In this document: positions 5,528-7,570 of the stretch, in pieces
Layout of the letters: the number at the start of each line of letters is the position of its first letter
Numbering within the stretch: position 1 is the stretch's first letter
Assembly (NCBI GenBank): GCA_905236595.1
Contig: CAJORE010000079.1
Location: 1-7,570 of the forward strand
Origin: an uncultured Selenomonadaceae bacterium
GTDB taxonomy: Bacteria > Bacillota > Negativicutes > Selenomonadales > Selenomonadaceae
Length of the DNA: 7,570 nucleotides
Reading direction: 5' to 3'
Translations under genes and position numbers: made by a program
Notes under the pieces: generated by a model
The model's database searches: none
Seen by the model: only the letters and a program-made list of their open reading frames with translations
What the model was told of the DNA's origin: nothing

Positions 5528-7570
5528 TTCCGGTCACTCTCCTCATTTCCTCAATCATTTCTTCGGGCGTTTTCTTCGGCAACTCCCTGTAGGCATAGCC
5601 TTCAATCAACGGGTCAAACCCGCACACCGTACCGTAGAGGCAAAATTCGCAGGGAGCTTTTTGCTTATCGACTTTGGCGGGAGCGGCGGCAACGTTGCCC
5701 GCCATTATGCCGTCCCCCGTTTCTTTCAATATATGTTCGATATACGCCGCCAACAAATGAAATTCCTCGCGGCTTTTCGTGCGTCCCCGATCGGTTTTGT
5801 ATATCCCTTCTTTGCCGATACGAATGCCCAGGTACTTTTGCGTCTTGTCAATGTCGCGGACAATGGCAACATCATCAACGGTCCAGCCGCCCATTTTCAG
5901 TTCGGCGTCCCGTTTCTTTTCGGCATCGGCCTTATCAATGCGCCCCGTCGCGGTAATGAGCGGATAGCGCAGAAAAAAGTACAGCATACCCGCCGGCAGA
6001 GCCTCTTTGCCGGACTTGGCCGCCAAGATATTCTTCGCCGCCAGCAGGTAGGTCAAAAGTTGCATTTGCAATCCGTAGTACACCCGTGTTAAATCAAGAT
6101 TCACCTTGCCGGATTTATAATCATAAATCAAAAACAACTCGCCGTCGTCGCTTACGTCCAAACGATCAATCTTTCCCGTAAGCTCCAAGCGGGTGCCGTC
6201 CTTCAAAGTAAACGTCAAATTCGCCGCCGCAAAATTTTGCTCGTAAAATTTCGGGTGGAAACGACTTGCCCGATCAAGTTTTATCAACCGTGCCACGCTC
6301 TTTAACGTTATCCGTTTGATGCGATCTAACCGTGAACGATATTGCGCGGAACTTACCAACAACGCATTTTGCATTTTCGGCGCCAATTCGCCCAAAATAT
6401 CATCGACAATCTGCGCCGCTTCCTCTTCGCTCACGTCGCCCCACGCTCGGTTTTCGTCCAAAAGCCGCATACCGAATTCCCGCAAGACTTCATGTAACAA
6501 TATGCCCAAATCCAAGGCCGCAAAACGACGTTCCGGCCGTTCGACAAGTTTCAGCCCGAAATCGGCAAAGTGGGCAAAGGGGCATTTGCGAAAACTTTCA
6601 AAGCGGGTAATGCTGCCTTTGAGCCGTTTGTTTTTGGTAAAAAGATCGACGGCGGTACGCTTATCGAGAAGCTCCCCGGGGCTTTTGGCAAACAGTCCGG
6701 CTAAGGCAACCTCGCGGCGAAACGCCACCTTTTCATCGTCCTTCAAGACATTGTAGACATCGCGCCAAAAATCAGCCGACACGCCCGTATCGCGGCGACT
6801 TCTAAAAGCCGTTGCCAAAGCGCTCGTTGCCGTATCGCCGTTTATCAGTTTCAAGCGGTCGAGATAATTCATTTCATCGACGGCCACGGCAAAATTTTCC
6901 AACGGCACGGGCAAAAATTCCGCCTTGGGCAACAACCGCCACAAATCCCTGACCGCTTTGGCGGGTGTCAACCCGTCGCCGGACGCATCCGCCAACGCAT
7001 AGGACACAAAAAGCCGCTCCTTGGCTTTTGTGAAACCGCGATAGAGCAAATATTTTTCCGTAAGCGCCACATCGGTGCTGCCGGCGGGGAGCTTTATTCC
7101 CGCTTCGCGCAACCGCAACCGATCGGCATCGGTAAATATGCCGCGTTCCTTGACACGGCGCGGCATTATGCCGTCGTTTGCCCCCATAACGAACAAAACG
7201 GGAATATTCTCCAAACTGTTCTGATCAAAATCTCCCACCGTCACGGCGTCAAGCCCCGGCGGTATAAGCGCCGCCGTCAACGCCGACAGTCCCCCGTCCA
7301 AAAGATCGGCATATTCCTCGCGGCTTATTGCATCGACCTCCGCCGTTTCGACAAATTGGTCAAACAGCGCCACAACCCCATCCCATACCTGCCGGTGAAG
7401 GAGCGCCACATCAAGCCGTCCTTCGTTTTCGGCACAGGCTGTCCACTGTTCAAGGGTTTGCGGCACTTTGATGGCCAACAAAAAATCGTACAGCGCCGTC
7501 GTTATCTGCCGCACGGTCTTAGCCGCCGCCATTTGCTCCGCCAAAGGGGAGAGCGCTTCGGCAACGCGGC
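5481..7570 (-). CDS. addB: ATP-dependent helicase/deoxyribonuclease subunit B (AddB), C-terminal part
   Basis: AddB is the partner of AddA. Its inactive helicase-like part recognises Chi, and its nuclease cuts the 5'-ended strand. The frame is open to the right edge (7570) with no stop, so the start and the N-terminal Walker region lie outside. About 696 of the roughly 1150 residues usual for the family are present. Visible parts, in order, are a degenerate helicase core with VLFVMGANDGIMPRR (codons about 7196-7152), a motif VI-like RGFTKAKERLFVSYA, then the nuclease with SITRFESFRKCPF, GILLHEV, LTGKIDRLDV, YDYKSGK and QMQLLTY. The four iron-sulphur cysteines are codon 6584-6582 (in CPF) and the CxxC-x5-C group at 5651-5649, 5642-5640 and 5624-5622. 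Their spacing matches the AddB 4Fe-4S cluster. The stop is TAA at 5483-5481, inside addA. The last dozen residues (Gly/Ser/Asp-rich) are read from the addA start region and are probably a non-conserved tail. It is the upstream gene of an addBA operon. Confidence 0.96.
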   Translation of the reverse strand, partial: RVAEALSPLAEQMAAAKTVRQITTALYDFLLAIKVPQTLEQWTACAENEGRLDVALLHRQVWDGVVALFDQFVETAEVDAISREEYADLLDGGLSALTAALIPPGLDAVTVGDFDQNSLENIPVLFVMGANDGIMPRRVKERGIFTDADRLRLREAGIKLPAGSTDVALTEKYLLYRGFTKAKERLFVSYALADASGDGLTPAKAVRDLWRLLPKAEFLPVPLENFAVAVDEMNYLDRLKLINGDTATSALATAFRSRRDTGVSADFWRDVYNVLKDDEKVAFRREVALAGLFAKSPGELLDKRTAVDLFTKNKRLKGSITRFESFRKCPFAHFADFGLKLVERPERRFAALDLGILLHEVLREFGMRLLDENRAWGDVSEEEAAQIVDDILGELAPKMQNALLVSSAQYRSRLDRIKRITLKSVARLIKLDRASRFHPKFYEQNFAAANLTFTLKDGTRLELTGKIDRLDVSDDGELFLIYDYKSGKVNLDLTRVYYGLQMQLLTYLLAAKNILAAKSGKEALPAGMLYFFLRYPLITATGRIDKADAEKKRDAELKMGGWTVDDVAIVRDIDKTQKYLGIRIGKEGIYKTDRGRTKSREEFHLLAAYIEHILKETGDGIMAGNVAAAPAKVDKQKAPCEFCLYGTVCGFDPLIEGYAYRELPKKTPEEMIEEMRRVTGIGLDSGAGTSDNDAG
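5539..5544 (-). promoter_or_regulatory. addA ribosome binding site inside addB
   Basis: GAGGAG on the minus strand ends 11 bases before the TTG start of addA and lies within the addB coding sequence. Spacing is slightly long and the start codon is weak. Together with the 47-bp overlap, this suggests that addA translation is coupled to ribosomes finishing addB. Confidence 0.55.

Noticed and set aside
3524..6092. Long plus-strand open frames (233, 239 and 301 codons) opposite addA and addB
   Set aside because: They are shadows of the AddA and AddB coding frames. The products are Arg/Gln-rich without recognisable motifs, and the opposite strand carries complete conserved domains.
1..7570. Defence system, mobile element, CRISPR array, tRNA or rRNA
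   Set aside because: I saw no transposase, integrase, direct-repeat array, cloverleaf or ribosomal RNA sequence. AddAB is a core repair enzyme, not an accessory system.

Overview
The window looks like ordinary chromosomal housekeeping DNA from a bacterium of the Bacillota (Firmicutes) type. It holds three large genes and one short intergenic stretch. The taxonomic guess rests on an AddA/AddB pair (the usual RecBCD counterpart in Bacillota) beside a MurE whose DNPR motif marks the meso-diaminopimelate-adding type. Moderate-to-high GC and mDAP chemistry would fit the Negativicutes, but that narrower placement is only an inference.

Layout. Positions 1-288 hold no convincing gene. They contain a good sigma70-type promoter pointing left, out of the window (40-68, minus strand), a weaker candidate promoter pointing toward murE (80-108), and a stretch with two crossing 7-bp complementary segments (143-217) that could form a pseudoknot or belong to a dispersed repeat. 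murE follows on the plus strand (289-1773). It converges on addA (minus strand, 5527 down to 1790) with only 16 bp between the two stop codons. Two tandem GC-rich inverted repeats (1771-1792 and 1796-1816) cover this junction and may serve as a bidirectional 3' end. addB lies upstream of addA on the minus strand (stop at 5481) and runs off the right edge of the window, so its N-terminal part is missing. addB and addA overlap by 47 bp.

Function. AddA and AddB form the helicase-nuclease that resects double-strand breaks and loads RecA after Chi recognition. AddA shows the full set of UvrD-like helicase motifs and a C-terminal RecB-type nuclease. The visible part of AddB shows the degenerate helicase end, a second RecB-type nuclease and the four cysteines of the AddB iron-sulphur cluster. 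MurE adds meso-diaminopimelate to UDP-MurNAc-L-Ala-D-Glu in peptidoglycan synthesis. It is functionally unrelated to AddAB and is simply a convergent neighbour.

I did not find a new biological system here. The items most worth a second look are the intergenic element at 60-245, the hairpin pair with both stop codons at the murE/addA junction, and an Asp-alternating linker in AddA encoded by tandem hexamers.
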